From: Candidatus Nitrosocosmicus sp.
GTDB taxonomy: Archaea > Thermoproteota > Nitrososphaeria > Nitrososphaerales > Nitrososphaeraceae
Direction: 5' to 3'
Assembly (NCBI GenBank): GCA_030452275.1
Contig: JAKDMR010000018.1
Location: 1 to 15,118 of the forward strand
DNA: 15,118 nucleotides
In this document: in pieces, positions 8,003 to 15,118 of the stretch
Layout of the letters: each line of letters begins with the position of its first letter
Position numbering within the stretch: the first letter of the stretch is position 1
The notes under the pieces: generated by a model
The model's database searches: none
The model's input: only the letters and a program-made list of their open reading frames with translations
Told to the model about the DNA's origin: nothing
Made by a program: the position numbers and the translations under genes

Positions 8003-8209
8003 ATGTATTCGAATTCTATACAATTTATGTTTACCTTTTTCATATTTTTTCTAATATTACTAATTATTGCTTTGTCGAATAACTCGACTTCAGGTAAAAA
8101 TTATGTAAAATTATGTCATATAAATAAAATATTCATTAAATTATTTGCTACTTTTTTCATTATCATAAATAACAAAGACAAATTTCATTGTTATTCGACA
8201 AAACACTAG
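8003..8209 (+). pseudogene. Orphan signal-peptide ORF, possible severed 5' end of the next gene
   Basis: ATG 8003 opens a strongly hydrophobic leader (FMFTFFIFFLILLIIALS followed by NNSTSG), a good signal peptide or single membrane anchor. After about residue 30 the frame enters a very AT-rich stretch with low-complexity, lysine- and isoleucine-rich residues and stops at 8209. The next gene (8188) lacks a signal peptide and is in another frame, so this leader may once have belonged to it. That is inference; a short membrane peptide is the alternative. Confidence 0.35.
8071..8202. repeat. Perfect 13-bp inverted repeat bracketing an AT-rich segment
   Basis: TTTGTCGAATAAC at 8071-8083 and its exact reverse complement GTTATTCGACAAA at 8190-8202, with about 106 bases of very AT-rich DNA between. 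The arrangement resembles a small non-autonomous element or a duplication-inversion scar. No clear target-site duplication is visible outside the repeats. Confidence 0.55.
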
Positions 8210-8730
8210 TCAACATACCTCGTTCTCCTACATCTGATATTTTGTACTTGGGGATGGGCGGACAAACGAACAATGAAGTTCCGTTAATAGTAACTAAATA
8301 CCTAGGATCCATAAGGGACGGTTCGAATACAAATACAAATCTAAAGATAGGTCCTTTTTCTTTGAATGATGAAAATGATTCTTTAAAAGTAAAAATATTG
8401 GGGCTAGATAACGAAGCCAACCCAACATCATTTGTATTATCTAATCTTAGAAATACACTAATCCAACTTATGGAGCCTTCATACTCTATTTCGGACTTAG
8501 CTCAGGCCACAAGTGTTATTAGCTCATTATCGCCTGGATTGCTTCCGAGAGGATGTGGTGGTTTGACATTTATGGATGAATTAGAATTTTCATTTGATTT
8601 CTTGAGAAATTTGACATCAGTTAATGGAAAACTTGCTCAAGAAAAAATGTATATTGGAACCCCCAGTCCACCTGGATGCGGTGCACCTTCACAGTATACC
8701 ATTAAACTTTCTATAGAGTCTCATACATAA
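8188..8730 (+). CDS. Hypothetical protein, possibly lacking its original signal peptide
   Basis: 180 codons from TTG 8188; a TAA at 8170-8172 closes the frame upstream. The first ATG in frame is at codon 23 (within LGMGGQT), so the start is uncertain. The sequence is soluble in character with beta-type alternation (VPLIVTKYLG, SLKVKILGL) and has two cysteines, in RGCGG and PPGCGAP, both within Gly/Pro-rich turns. The pattern, cysteines and neighbours suggest a protein meant for export, but no leader is attached in this frame. A hydrophobic leader in another frame lies just upstream (8003). No family was recognised. It may be an intact small gene or the body of a gene disrupted near its 5' end. 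Confidence 0.5.
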   Translation: MLFDKTLVNIPRSPTSDILYLGMGGQTNNEVPLIVTKYLGSIRDGSNTNTNLKIGPFSLNDENDSLKVKILGLDNEANPTSFVLSNLRNTLIQLMEPSYSISDLAQATSVISSLSPGLLPRGCGGLTFMDELEFSFDFLRNLTSVNGKLAQEKMYIGTPSPPGCGAPSQYTIKLSIESHT

Positions 8731-9107
8731 CATACAGGTTTGATGTTGATATAAAATAAATTATCAATTGAGGTTCGTGATCTAGATTATCGTCTATGAA
8801 AAATATAATCTCCAATTGTCAAACGCAAATACAAATTATATGCAGGAAGTCTCTGACCACATTAAAGTACAGACGACAAGATCTATCAAACTTGAGTTTT
8901 ATACTCTTACTGTGTACACACTGACTAGACTTTCATTTAGTCTGGAGTTATGTTGATGATTCTATCAACTTTTCTGGATACAAGAATGCGACTAAAAGAC
9001 ATGATATAAGTCTGAGTTGATGTTTAAAGATTAACAAGTTGAGTATTAGTGCATTCGTAGAACAAGCCATAATACTTTTTACAAATGTTTGTTCCACTTG
9101 GTAATAT
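8731..9107. other. Intergenic region upstream of the third propeller gene
   Basis: 377 bases with no supported gene on either strand. A minus-strand open frame that overlaps here and the next gene's signal peptide is best read as antisense chance. No convincing TATA box at the usual distance from 9108 was found. Confidence 0.45.
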
Positions 9108-10514
9108 ATGTATATGCACAAATTGATTTTTTTTCTTGGTATAACTGGAAGCATTGCAATCGCCATGACGGCTATGATCGCCATCTCGATGGAGGTTAAT
9201 GCTTTAGAAGAGTCAAAGATAGAAACCATCAATTCCTATACAGCTAAAAATGTGTCAAATATGAATGTGGCTGTAGAACCACATAATGGAACTATCTACG
9301 CGGCGTTTTATAGGAGTAATAATGATGTGTCAAATGCGTATCTAACGTATTCAAATGACGGCGGTAAGACCTTTTTAGAACCTGTCCGAGTCAACGAAGA
9401 AAATAGTGATGCAGGTGACGCCTGGTATCCCATTTCATTAGATTTTTCCCCCAAAGGTGATGTTTATGTGGTGTGGGCTTTTCACAATGAAAATGTTACC
9501 CACCCTTGGGGAGACGGAGTAAGAGATTTCAAGATTTCAAAGTCAACCGATGGTGGAAAGAGTTTTGGGGAATCCGAATATCCAGGATCAACACCGGCAG
9601 CAGATGGACTTGGTTTTACCAGAACATTTCATGAACTAGCTGTATCTGAAAATGGTACCGTCTTTATTCCTCATCTTTCTCTCATGATAAATGCTACCCA
9701 GAGTGTTGCAGAGTATGTGGGTGACGACATTTCTGGGGAAGGACAAACAAATGTATTTCGTTCTACGGATGGTGGTAATACTTTTGATGAATTTGTTTTG
9801 GACAAACTTGTGTGCAATTGCTGTCATACGAAGGCAGTTACCAGTCCGCAAGGTGATGTCTACTTTAGCTGGCGATCGCTTGAAAGAGCTTCTGCACAGA
9901 ACTCATCTTCTACCTACAACTTTGAGAATGCTAGTGCCTATGAGACGGCCAGAGACATTGTCGTGTCCAGAACAGTAGACGGCGGTTTAGGAAATGGATA
10001 TTCAGAGCCCCATGCTGTAACTGAAAACAAGTGGTTCATAAACGGTTGTCCCTCTTCTGGTGCTGGAATAGATGTTGATGACCGAGGACGTGTGCATACA
10101 GCCTATTTTACAGGAAGTGACCAGGCTCCCGATGGTATAGGTTACTACTACGCATACTCGGATGACAACGGAACCTCTTTCAAAAATCTTCCCTTGTTGA
10201 CGTCTGACTTTGTTCCACTCGTCCATCAGGGAACAAACCTTTCAGTGGACGGTGCGGGGAATACTTGGATAACATTTATCACGCCAAAAATGTCCAACAG
10301 TACTCAAGAGATGGAATATCATCAAGAAAATGAGGCAACTATTCACTTGTTCGTAGTTGACGAGAATGCAAACATTCTGACAAAAAAGGAGTTTACTACA
10401 AGCACAATAGGACAACCGGTAATATCATCCTCAGGCGGAACTACTGTCCTTGCTTTTGAAAATGGAGATGATTATCGAATCTACAGGCTGTCACTATCTC
10501 CTATGGAGGCATAG
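9108..10514 (+). CDS. Secreted CxCC beta-propeller protein (BNR/sialidase-like)
   Basis: 468 residues from ATG 9108 (a second ATG at 9114 is equally usable). The signal peptide is clear: HKLIFFLGITGSIAIAMTAMIA followed by a polar EVNALEES. Asp-box-like blades include SNDGGKTF (82-89), STDGGKSF (146-153), STDGGNTF (219-226), TVDGGLG (289-295) and SDDNGTSF (351-358). The family cysteines are C236, C238, C239 (CNCCH) and C314 (INGCPSSGAG). WR lies at 255-256 and RDI at 282-284. It groups with the IS-split gene and the 5739 pseudogene: KWFINGCP here against KWYIAGCP and NWYRNGCI there, and GYYYAYSDD in the first two. The C-terminus ends shortly after the last blade with no membrane anchor. Its substrate or ligand is unknown. 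A small exported protein follows 32 bases later and may be cotranscribed. Confidence 0.88.
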   Translation: MYMHKLIFFLGITGSIAIAMTAMIAISMEVNALEESKIETINSYTAKNVSNMNVAVEPHNGTIYAAFYRSNNDVSNAYLTYSNDGGKTFLEPVRVNEENSDAGDAWYPISLDFSPKGDVYVVWAFHNENVTHPWGDGVRDFKISKSTDGGKSFGESEYPGSTPAADGLGFTRTFHELAVSENGTVFIPHLSLMINATQSVAEYVGDDISGEGQTNVFRSTDGGNTFDEFVLDKLVCNCCHTKAVTSPQGDVYFSWRSLERASAQNSSSTYNFENASAYETARDIVVSRTVDGGLGNGYSEPHAVTENKWFINGCPSSGAGIDVDDRGRVHTAYFTGSDQAPDGIGYYYAYSDDNGTSFKNLPLLTSDFVPLVHQGTNLSVDGAGNTWITFITPKMSNSTQEMEYHQENEATIHLFVVDENANILTKKEFTTSTIGQPVISSSGGTTVLAFENGDDYRIYRLSLSPMEA

Positions 10515-10546
10515 AAAACGGAATTGGTCACACATAATCTTTTCGA

Positions 10547-11125
10547 ATGTTGATGAAGGAGAATCATGTTACTTTGATCATTGGAATCAAAAATTCCATT
10601 TTTGTTTACGTTGATATCAGAGCTCGGACTGCTTGGGATAATCTGTCCATTAATTCTTTAGCCATTATGTTTTCATTCCCAATTATGTTATTAGCTACCT
10701 TTGCTTTCACCCTTTCTATGGTAAATGCCACTCTGGATGAAAGGGACGTTATTGAATTAAGTAACTATACAAGTAGTAAGAGTCTAAAAGTTGTAATCGA
10801 ATATCCCAAAAGCAATCAGACGGTTGTCGAAAATAACAATTTGTACTTTAGGTTACTATTTGTAGATCCCAATACTGATAAATTGCAAAGACATGTTGAT
10901 TATGATTTTGTAATCTTAGATGACGAAAGAGAGATATATCGACTTTCAAATGAATCAGGAATGCCTTTATTCCCTATGCATTCAAGTAGTGGAATTGGTG
11001 TGGTTCCAAATCCTCTTCTTAGTGTAGAAAAAGGCCAAATTACGATTAAAGTCATTGTATTTGGGATATCTTTTATTCCTATTATACCAGAACACGTTCA
11101 ATTTCATCCGTTTGTCATGTCATAA
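10547..11125 (+). CDS. Small exported protein, thaumarchaeal-type, function unknown
   Basis: The frame is open from ATG 10547 (192 residues). ATG 10667 (codon 41) is more likely because it begins a clean signal peptide (MFSFPIMLLATFAFTLSMVNA), giving a 152-residue product. The mature part is beta-rich: SLKVVIEYPKSNQ, then LYFRLLFVDPNTDK, then a block with HVDYDFVILDDEREIYR, a His/Ser/Gly-rich MHSSSGIG and a final strand IKVIVFGISFIPIIPEH. This VDYDF...H...G...V.GI.F.PI.PE order is, from memory, found in many short secreted proteins of Nitrososphaerota; that recollection is not verified here. The arrangement resembles an immunoglobulin- or cupredoxin-like sandwich, but without a Cys-His copper set. 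It lies 32 bases behind a propeller gene on the same strand. Confidence 0.65.
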   Translation: MLMKENHVTLIIGIKNSIFVYVDIRARTAWDNLSINSLAIMFSFPIMLLATFAFTLSMVNATLDERDVIELSNYTSSKSLKVVIEYPKSNQTVVENNNLYFRLLFVDPNTDKLQRHVDYDFVILDDEREIYRLSNESGMPLFPMHSSSGIGVVPNPLLSVEKGQITIKVIVFGISFIPIIPEHVQFHPFVMS

Positions 11126-11139
11126 ATCTTTTATTCATA

Positions 11140-11510
11140 TCAATTATTCGCCTTTAAAGTATCCAAAATTTCCTCAACTCTAGACTCTAAAGTAGTCAAA
11201 TGAATGTCAATCTGTTGAATCTGGCTAAATACTATTTCTCTCTTTTCTTAAATTCAGGTGATTGATTAAATGCTCTGTCTCACTTTTATTTCCTGTTGTT
11301 TTATGTCACCATATAATTGTCTGACATCTTCCGATGTAGAAAAGTTAATGATAAAGGACTTGCTCTGATTATGAAAATATAAAATGACATTAGAAACACA
11401 TCCCATGATTCATATGGGATCCTTATGATGACAATAGGGTGATTGGTATTTCTTACTTCCTCTTCTTCTTCTTCTACAACCTGATTTAGCATTACAAGAC
11501 GACCAATCAA
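11140..11510 (-). pseudogene. Decayed coiled-coil protein gene
   Basis: On the minus strand several frames in series give protein-like sequence. From 11510: an acidic EEEEEEVRNTNHPIVIIRIPY. From about 11406 in the next frame: VILYFHNQSKSFIINFSTSE followed by DVRQLYGDIKQQEIKVRQSI and a stop. Then, in a third frame, TEHLINHLNLRKERNSI. Finally FSQIQQIDIHLTTLESRVEE and ILDTLKANN, ending at the TGA at 11140-11142. The heptad-like tail (I..QI..IDIHL..LE.RV.EIL) is a convincing coiled coil. The pieces run in collinear order with two or three frameshifts, which argues for one decayed gene of about 120 codons. No family is recognised, and no partner gene lies on this strand nearby. Confidence 0.5.
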
Positions 11511-11699
11511 TAATACTAAATACTAATTAGAATGGATGACGAATTAAAACTGGCAAACATCTGTTTCAATCAAAATATGATACTCTATAAGATTAGCTTT
11601 ATTCGTTTGGAATAATGACCCAGCCTCAAATATCTATGTTAAATTGAACATATGATATTTTATCAAATGTTAGAGTCGGATGTTCGACGAATGTACCAA
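11511..11699. other. Intergenic region, nothing recognised
   Basis: AT-rich spacer with no supported gene or repeat; it presumably holds the upstream control region of the 11735 gene. Confidence 0.4.
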
Positions 11700-11708
11700 T
11701 TTATTTAA
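11700..11708 (+). promoter_or_regulatory. TATA-like box of fourth propeller gene
   Basis: TTTATTTAA begins 35 bases before the TTG start at 11735, consistent with an archaeal promoter giving a leaderless or very short-leader transcript. Confidence 0.4.
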
Positions 11709-11734
11709 TTTGTAAAGAAACGTGGTACAGAACG

Positions 11735-13222
11735 TTGAAGATAAACAATAGAGTTTCGTTAGTTTTATCTGTATCTGTGATAGTGGCTATAGTTTTAGGA
11801 GTTACACCCATTTTGCTTACATTTAAAGAATTCAGTTTGGGTCAAGCGGTAGCCATCAATAGTACCGGGTTTATGATTGAAAAATTCTCTTCACCGATTG
11901 TAGTGGGTTCCGCATCCAACGAATCATCATCACATGCCCCTGCTGCAGTTGTAGATCCTAAAACAGATGTCATGTATGTAGCATATGTAGAGAACGCAGG
12001 GGGGGCAGATTCCACAAAACGAGGAGGTATTGGCCACGGAGACCTTTTTATAAAGACATCCACTGATGGCGGTAAGACTTTCTCAGATCCAGTCCGTGTT
12101 AATGACAAAGCAGGAGAAGTATATCCGGATCACAGGGTACCACCTGCACTTGCAATTGGACCAAATGGAGAGGTAAATGTTATTTGGGTAAGTACAGAGT
12201 CATCACCAAATCTCATGCACGGTAAAAGAACCATACAATTTGCAGTTTCTACAGATGGGGCAGAATCCTTTTCAACTCCAGTAGCCGTAACAGATAAAAA
12301 TACTACATCCGCAACGCAAGAATTTGCCAGATCGTTTTACGGTATTGATGTGTCTGAGGACGGCAAGATCTACATAGGATATCTTGAATCTCCTGTGTTA
12401 AGGTTAGAAAATGGAACACTTGATGATGATGAGGTGCGAGAAAATACCATTGGTTTTGTTAGATCTGTTGATGGAGGACGTACATTTGGAGATTTTGTAA
12501 CTATAGATACCAATCCATGTCCATGCTGTAATGTTCACGTGCTTGCAGGACCTGACAACTCTGTGTTCGTATCATGGAGAAAGGTTTTTGAACTCGATGA
12601 ACCAGTGAATGGAGCATCTAGTATAAGAGATATGGTGGTGGCACGATCCACTGACGGCGGTCAGACATTCTCAAAACCAGTAAAGATAAGTGATGATAAA
12701 TTTTACTTTGATGGTTGCGCCCATGTTGGAGCACCGATGGCCATGGATAGTAAAGGCAACCTTCACATAGCATGGTACACAGGAAAAACAGGTTCACCTG
12801 GAATCTATTACGCTGTATCTTCGGATATGGGAAAGACCTTTGGAAAACCAGTTCCAATAGTTGTAGATGAGTGGGTGCCGCCATCAAGAGTATCTTTGGC
12901 TGTTGGCGAAAATGACATCCCATGGCTAGCATACGAGGTTCCTGTAGAGTTGGCCTCTGGAAATATAGCAGCTCCCACAAATGCGACTGAAATAGATGCC
13001 TGGAGATATACAGAGGCTCAGGCACTGATTGAAGTCGCAAAGGTTTTGCCTGGTGGAGAGGTTGTAAAAACACAACAGCAACTAAATCAGGTCGACGGAA
13101 GAGAACCTGTGATAGTACTTGCAGGAGACAAAGCGGCGGTTCTATGGGGAAATATCAACAACGAAGTGCTATGTTCGACGGCCATAAAGTCTGCAAAAAC
13201 CGACATAGGATTGACGATATGA
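11735..13222 (+). CDS. Secreted CxCC beta-propeller protein (BNR/sialidase-like)
   Basis: 495 residues from TTG 11735. This start was chosen because it leads straight into a signal peptide (KINNRVSLVLSVSVIVAIVL) and lies at promoter distance from a TATA-like box. Asp-box-like blades include STDGGKTF (109-116), STDGAESF (172-179), SVDGGRTF (244-251), STDGGQTF (305-312) and SSDMGKTF (362-369). The conserved cysteines are C262, C264, C265 (CPCCN) and C328 (DGCAHVGAP). WR lies at 281-282 and RDM at 298-300. It forms a subgroup with the 4345 gene, sharing RVPP, HVGAPM and the MDSKGN...HIAWYTG block. The last 20 residues (after VLWGN) diverge from the other paralogues' tails and include a fifth cysteine, so the extreme C-terminus may be altered. 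The next scrap starts at its stop codon. Confidence 0.87.
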   Translation: MKINNRVSLVLSVSVIVAIVLGVTPILLTFKEFSLGQAVAINSTGFMIEKFSSPIVVGSASNESSSHAPAAVVDPKTDVMYVAYVENAGGADSTKRGGIGHGDLFIKTSTDGGKTFSDPVRVNDKAGEVYPDHRVPPALAIGPNGEVNVIWVSTESSPNLMHGKRTIQFAVSTDGAESFSTPVAVTDKNTTSATQEFARSFYGIDVSEDGKIYIGYLESPVLRLENGTLDDDEVRENTIGFVRSVDGGRTFGDFVTIDTNPCPCCNVHVLAGPDNSVFVSWRKVFELDEPVNGASSIRDMVVARSTDGGQTFSKPVKISDDKFYFDGCAHVGAPMAMDSKGNLHIAWYTGKTGSPGIYYAVSSDMGKTFGKPVPIVVDEWVPPSRVSLAVGENDIPWLAYEVPVELASGNIAAPTNATEIDAWRYTEAQALIEVAKVLPGGEVVKTQQQLNQVDGREPVIVLAGDKAAVLWGNINNEVLCSTAIKSAKTDIGLTI

Positions 13223-13302
13223 TGAGAGGTGGGTTAGTTTTAAAGGCATTTATTGCATACAGAGATGGAGATGACGCAAAGATAACCACACTAACCGTGT
13301 AA
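13222..13302 (+). pseudogene. C-terminal scrap of a propeller paralogue
   Basis: Twenty-six codons from ATG 13222 (overlapping the TGA of the preceding gene) to TAA at 13300-13302. KAFIAYRDGDDAKITTLTV matches the end of the IS-split gene (NAFIAYRDGNDTKIAVISS). It is too short to fold as a propeller and is best seen as the residue of a deleted tandem copy. Confidence 0.65.
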
Positions 13303-13400
13303 ATTCAGGTGATAAATTCTTGAAACTAAATAAATTGAACCATATTTTTTCTTGGACTTGCAAACCAAGCAGAAGGTCTCTGTTAACTTGAGGCTGGAAT

Positions 13401-14996
13401 ATGTTTAACTTAATCTATTTAAATCCTGTACATATCTTATCACTTTCAATTTTTGCATTCTTCTTTATGCTTTTTGCAAGTTCCTACAATATTGTTGGTG
13501 GAAATGGACTTGATACAATAGAAGCGTTTGGACAATTACCACCTACTACAGCAGATGATCCAAACCAATCAATCCCAAAAGACAGAGTGAAATCTTATCA
13601 AGCTTTATCGTTAGAAAGTGGTCAACCCGTAACTATTGCAAATGCTACGGGTGATTTGATATTGTTAAACTCGTGGGCTACGTGGTGTATTCCTTGTAGG
13701 GAAGAGATGCCTGGTTTGGAACAACTGTACAATGAATATAAAGACAAGGGACTAGAAGTCATCGGGTCAAGTGTAGATAGTTTTGGTATGGATGACCGAA
13801 TTAAACATTTTACTGAGGGAATGAACATTACATATACGATATGGCACGATCCAAATGATTCCTTTGCCAGGACTTTTAAAGCAATAGGAGTACCAGAATC
13901 CTATCTAATAGACAAAAACGGGACCATATATCATCAATGGAAAGGACCGTTTATTCCAATGTCTGCCGATACAAAAGCTTTGGTAGAGGATGCACTACTA
14001 AAGGTTTCTCCGGCTTTTGCATCCACTACTGACGGCGGTACTAAAGACTCGGTTTCTGTTTCTGCAGGGTCAAATGATGATGAATCTAATAACACTATGT
14101 TATCAACTACTACTGTAACTAATCAAAACTCTAATAGCGACATTTTCACAATAGGTATACCGATAGCGTTTGCAGCTGGTCTTTTGAGTTTTCTCTCGCC
14201 TTGTATTCTACCGATAATTCCTAGCTTTGTTGCTTTTATAACAGGCATGAGCTCTGATGAATTATTAAACAAGAACAAAAGCAATAAGAGAAAAGAAGGC
14301 ACAAAGAATGGTGGATCTTTGGAGAACATGGATCCCAATATCATAAGGAGAGTCAACACAAATGCGTCAGGTTCAGAAGAGTTTGAAAAACAAGAATCCA
14401 TTCATAAAATATCTGTCATAAAATCAACTACATTTCTAAGAGGTTGTTTGTTTATACTTGGCTTTTCGCTAGTCTTTGTAGCTTTGGGGGCTTCGATTAC
14501 TGCAATTGGATCTGCATTTCATGAATACAGTCGCTGGATTGAAATAATAGGTGGAATCATGATTATCCTTTTTGGTCTTAATCTTCTTGGCATTTTAAAA
14601 ATACCTGGTGCTCAAAGAGATCGCGGATACAAATTCTCTCAAAGACCAGCAGGACACGTAGGTTCTCTGCTAATAGGTATGGGTTTTGGAGCTGGATGGA
14701 CACCTTGCATTGGCCCAATACTTGCCAGTATTTTGACGGTAGCTGCAGTAACTACATCATTGTATGAAGGAATATTGTTACTAATTGTATATTCTAGTGG
14801 ATTGGCTATTCCGTTTATTATTTCAGCACTTGCCATAGACAAATACCTGGTAACGTACAAGAAAATAAGTAAGTGGATGCCATGGATACATAGAATAAGT
14901 GTGGCTTTGTTGATGGTAATGGGTGTTTTGTTGCTTACTGGATACTTGACTATTATAACGACTTCGCTGGCCAGCACATTTCCAATGCTAGGATAA
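13401..14996 (+). CDS. TlpA-like thioredoxin fused to CcdA membrane electron-transfer domain
   Basis: 531 residues from ATG, with a weak Shine-Dalgarno-like GAGG at 13390-13393. Residues 10-30 are a signal or anchor segment. Residues about 60-205 form a TlpA/ResA-type thioredoxin: SWATWCIPCR puts the redox CxxC at C96 and C99, and GVPESYLID supplies the cis-proline (P165). A Ser/Thr/Asn-rich linker (205-247) leads to a CcdA domain with several membrane segments from 248 on. LSFLSPCILPIIPSF carries C268, and GFGAGWTPCIGPI carries C436. These are the two cysteines that in CcdA/DsbD-type proteins pass electrons from cytoplasmic thioredoxin across the membrane. A charged insertion of about 55 residues (285-340) separates the first membrane segment from the next. 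The fusion puts donor and extracellular acceptor in one chain, and likely clients are cysteine proteins outside the membrane such as the adjacent CxCC propellers. Confidence 0.92.
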   Translation: MFNLIYLNPVHILSLSIFAFFFMLFASSYNIVGGNGLDTIEAFGQLPPTTADDPNQSIPKDRVKSYQALSLESGQPVTIANATGDLILLNSWATWCIPCREEMPGLEQLYNEYKDKGLEVIGSSVDSFGMDDRIKHFTEGMNITYTIWHDPNDSFARTFKAIGVPESYLIDKNGTIYHQWKGPFIPMSADTKALVEDALLKVSPAFASTTDGGTKDSVSVSAGSNDDESNNTMLSTTTVTNQNSNSDIFTIGIPIAFAAGLLSFLSPCILPIIPSFVAFITGMSSDELLNKNKSNKRKEGTKNGGSLENMDPNIIRRVNTNASGSEEFEKQESIHKISVIKSTTFLRGCLFILGFSLVFVALGASITAIGSAFHEYSRWIEIIGGIMIILFGLNLLGILKIPGAQRDRGYKFSQRPAGHVGSLLIGMGFGAGWTPCIGPILASILTVAAVTTSLYEGILLLIVYSSGLAIPFIISALAIDKYLVTYKKISKWMPWIHRISVALLMVMGVLLLTGYLTIITTSLASTFPMLG

Positions 14997-15118
14997 GGAT
15001 AAAAGTCTTTGACAAATATTATGCTATTAATTTAGAATATATAAAGTAAATCGAGGTCAAATGCGAAGCCGTATTCATTCTTAGATTTCTTTATCTTGGT
15101 TCGAGGATTGTTCTATGA
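14997..15118. other. Right-edge non-coding or unassigned sequence
   Basis: No supported gene. Short minus-strand frames run off the edge and could be the 3' end of a convergent gene, but too little is visible to call one. Confidence 0.35.

Noticed and set aside
11400..11420. 7-bp inverted repeat ATCCCAT/ATGGGAT with 7-base loop
   Set aside because: It lies inside the decayed coiled-coil gene and is short enough to be chance; no T-run follows to make it a terminator.
12618..13073. 151-codon open frame on the minus strand
   Set aside because: Antisense to conserved blades of the 11735 gene; its composition is that of a shadow frame.
14123..14401. Minus-strand frame within the TlpA-CcdA gene
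   Set aside because: Hydrophobic stretches mirror the CcdA coding strand; no independent evidence of a gene.
15005..15112. Short minus-strand frame of about 26 codons at the right edge
   Set aside because: A stop closes it within the window, and it is too short and featureless to be called a gene end.
1..15118. CRISPR array, tRNA, rRNA or integrase attachment site
   Set aside because: No regularly spaced repeats, cloverleaf arms or rRNA-like stretches were noticed on either strand, and the only recombinase genes are IS630-type transposases.

Overview
The window looks like a low-GC archaeal chromosome segment, most probably from a Nitrososphaerota (Thaumarchaeota) ammonia oxidiser of the Nitrosocosmicus/Nitrososphaera type. 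That assignment is an inference. It rests on AT-rich DNA, TATA-like boxes about 25-30 nt upstream of likely leaderless starts, frequent TTG/GTG starts, a run of secreted BNR/sialidase-like beta-propellers and a CcdA-thioredoxin fusion. No rRNA, tRNA or housekeeping gene is present to confirm it. The region is accessory in character: paralogous duplication, insertion sequences and many decayed genes.

Layout. 1-549: the 3' part of a helix-turn-helix protein running off the left edge. About 704-1217: an internally deleted IS630-type relic. 1513-4147: a beta-propeller gene split by a complete IS630-type element (2131-3260). Removing the element plus one TA restores an unbroken 500-codon frame. 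4345(4267)-5742: a second, intact propeller gene. 5739-6381: a 5'-truncated, frameshifted propeller pseudogene. 6457-7503: a polytopic membrane protein with a His-rich loop and a CPTC motif. 7523-7860 (minus): a decayed propeller-like fragment. 8003-8730: a short signal-peptide ORF and a hypothetical protein, separated by an AT-rich stretch bracketed by a perfect 13-bp inverted repeat. 9108-10514: a third propeller gene, followed by a small exported protein (10547-11125). 11140-11510 (minus): a decayed coiled-coil gene. 11735-13222: a fourth propeller gene, trailed by a 26-codon scrap of another paralogue's C-terminus. 13401-14996: an exported TlpA-like thioredoxin fused to a CcdA electron-transfer membrane domain.

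How it may work together. The four full-length propellers share, besides Asp-box repeats and a WR...RD[IM] segment, four cysteines that are invariant among them: a CxCC cluster in mid-protein and one GC about 65-90 residues later. Proteins outside the membrane with conserved cysteines, next to a dedicated thioredoxin/CcdA reductant system, suggest a locus in which TlpA-CcdA keeps the propeller cysteines reduced, or loads or recycles a metal on them. The His-rich, CPTC-bearing membrane protein in the middle would fit a metal theme. This functional link is inference. What the sequence shows is the repeated family, its cysteines and the neighbouring thiol-redox gene.
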